From DASRTE01 sp035316885 (GTDB lineage: Bacteria; Actinomycetota; Actinomycetes; Jiangellales; Jiangellaceae), in assembly GCA_035316885.1 (NCBI GenBank), contig DATHII010000247.1:1-24771 (forward strand): DNA of 24,771 nucleotides. The letters are read 5' to 3'. This document shows, in pieces, positions 22,750-24,771 of the stretch. Within the stretch, counting starts at the first letter, position 1. Each line of letters starts with the position of its first letter. The position numbers were made by a program, and so were the translations under genes. The notes below the pieces were generated by a model, which worked only from the letters and a program-made list of their open reading frames with translations, ran no database searches and was not told the DNA's origin.

Positions 22750-24771
<2,022 letters not shown>

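Overview
The window is high-GC (roughly 65-70 %) DNA from an actinomycete (Actinomycetota). The evidence is the nucS mismatch endonuclease, a dnaE2-type polymerase, adenosylcobalamin-dependent isobutyryl-CoA mutase, crotonyl-CoA carboxylase/reductase, frequent GTG starts and several TAnnnT boxes 6-7 nt before start codons (leaderless-type promoters). I cannot name the genus. As I recall it, the order nucS / 3-hydroxyacyl-CoA dehydrogenase / long coiled-coil gene / epimerase / thiolase / meaB / MarR / mutase / thioredoxin resembles the Streptomyces coelicolor SCO538x-SCO541x region. There the coiled-coil slot holds the cytoskeletal genes filP and scy.

Left part (1-5140): an ECF sigma factor runs off the left edge on the minus strand. 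A 606-bp gap with an orphan perfect hairpin and three further hairpins leads into a secreted multidomain protein (prealbumin-like repeats). A 16-bp-stem terminator follows, then glycogen branching enzyme glgB. A second, gene-poor gap of 329 bp separates glgB from the convergent AAA ATPase gene.

Middle (5140-17493): AAA ATPase, a thioredoxin-TPR protein (CnoX/YbbN type) and icmA on the minus strand. A divergent Rrf2 regulator is separated from icmA by a perfect 18-bp palindrome. Next comes a minus-strand run of thiolase, meaB, a 51-residue membrane protein, a bacterial-PH membrane protein and a MarR regulator. Then come a PduO-type cobalamin adenosyltransferase (+), a methylmalonyl-CoA-epimerase-like gene (-), ccr (+) and a 431-residue coiled-coil protein (+) built almost entirely of 11-residue repeats. 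Thiolase, the dehydrogenase further right, Ccr and IcmA together cover most of the route from acetyl-CoA to ethylmalonyl-CoA, butyryl-CoA and isobutyryl-CoA. The cobalamin adenosyltransferase and MeaB service the mutase cofactor. Crotonase, ethylmalonyl-CoA mutase and the B12-binding mutase subunit are not in the window.

Right part (17484-24771): two alpha/beta hydrolases and a small zinc-binding protein on the minus strand, a divergent FmdB-type zinc ribbon gene, then a tight minus-strand run: dnaE2 (cut by the right edge), nucS, a fused two-domain 3-hydroxyacyl-CoA dehydrogenase and a GNAT-like gene, with junctions of 5, 23 and -4 nt. It joins an error-prone polymerase and a mismatch endonuclease in one probable transcript.

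I see no mobile element, CRISPR array, tRNA or rRNA gene. The most interesting items are the hendecad coiled-coil protein in the Scy/FilP position, the fused dehydrogenase whose halves seem built for different cofactors, the icmA operator, the dnaE2-nucS pair and the small membrane gene at 11293-11448.
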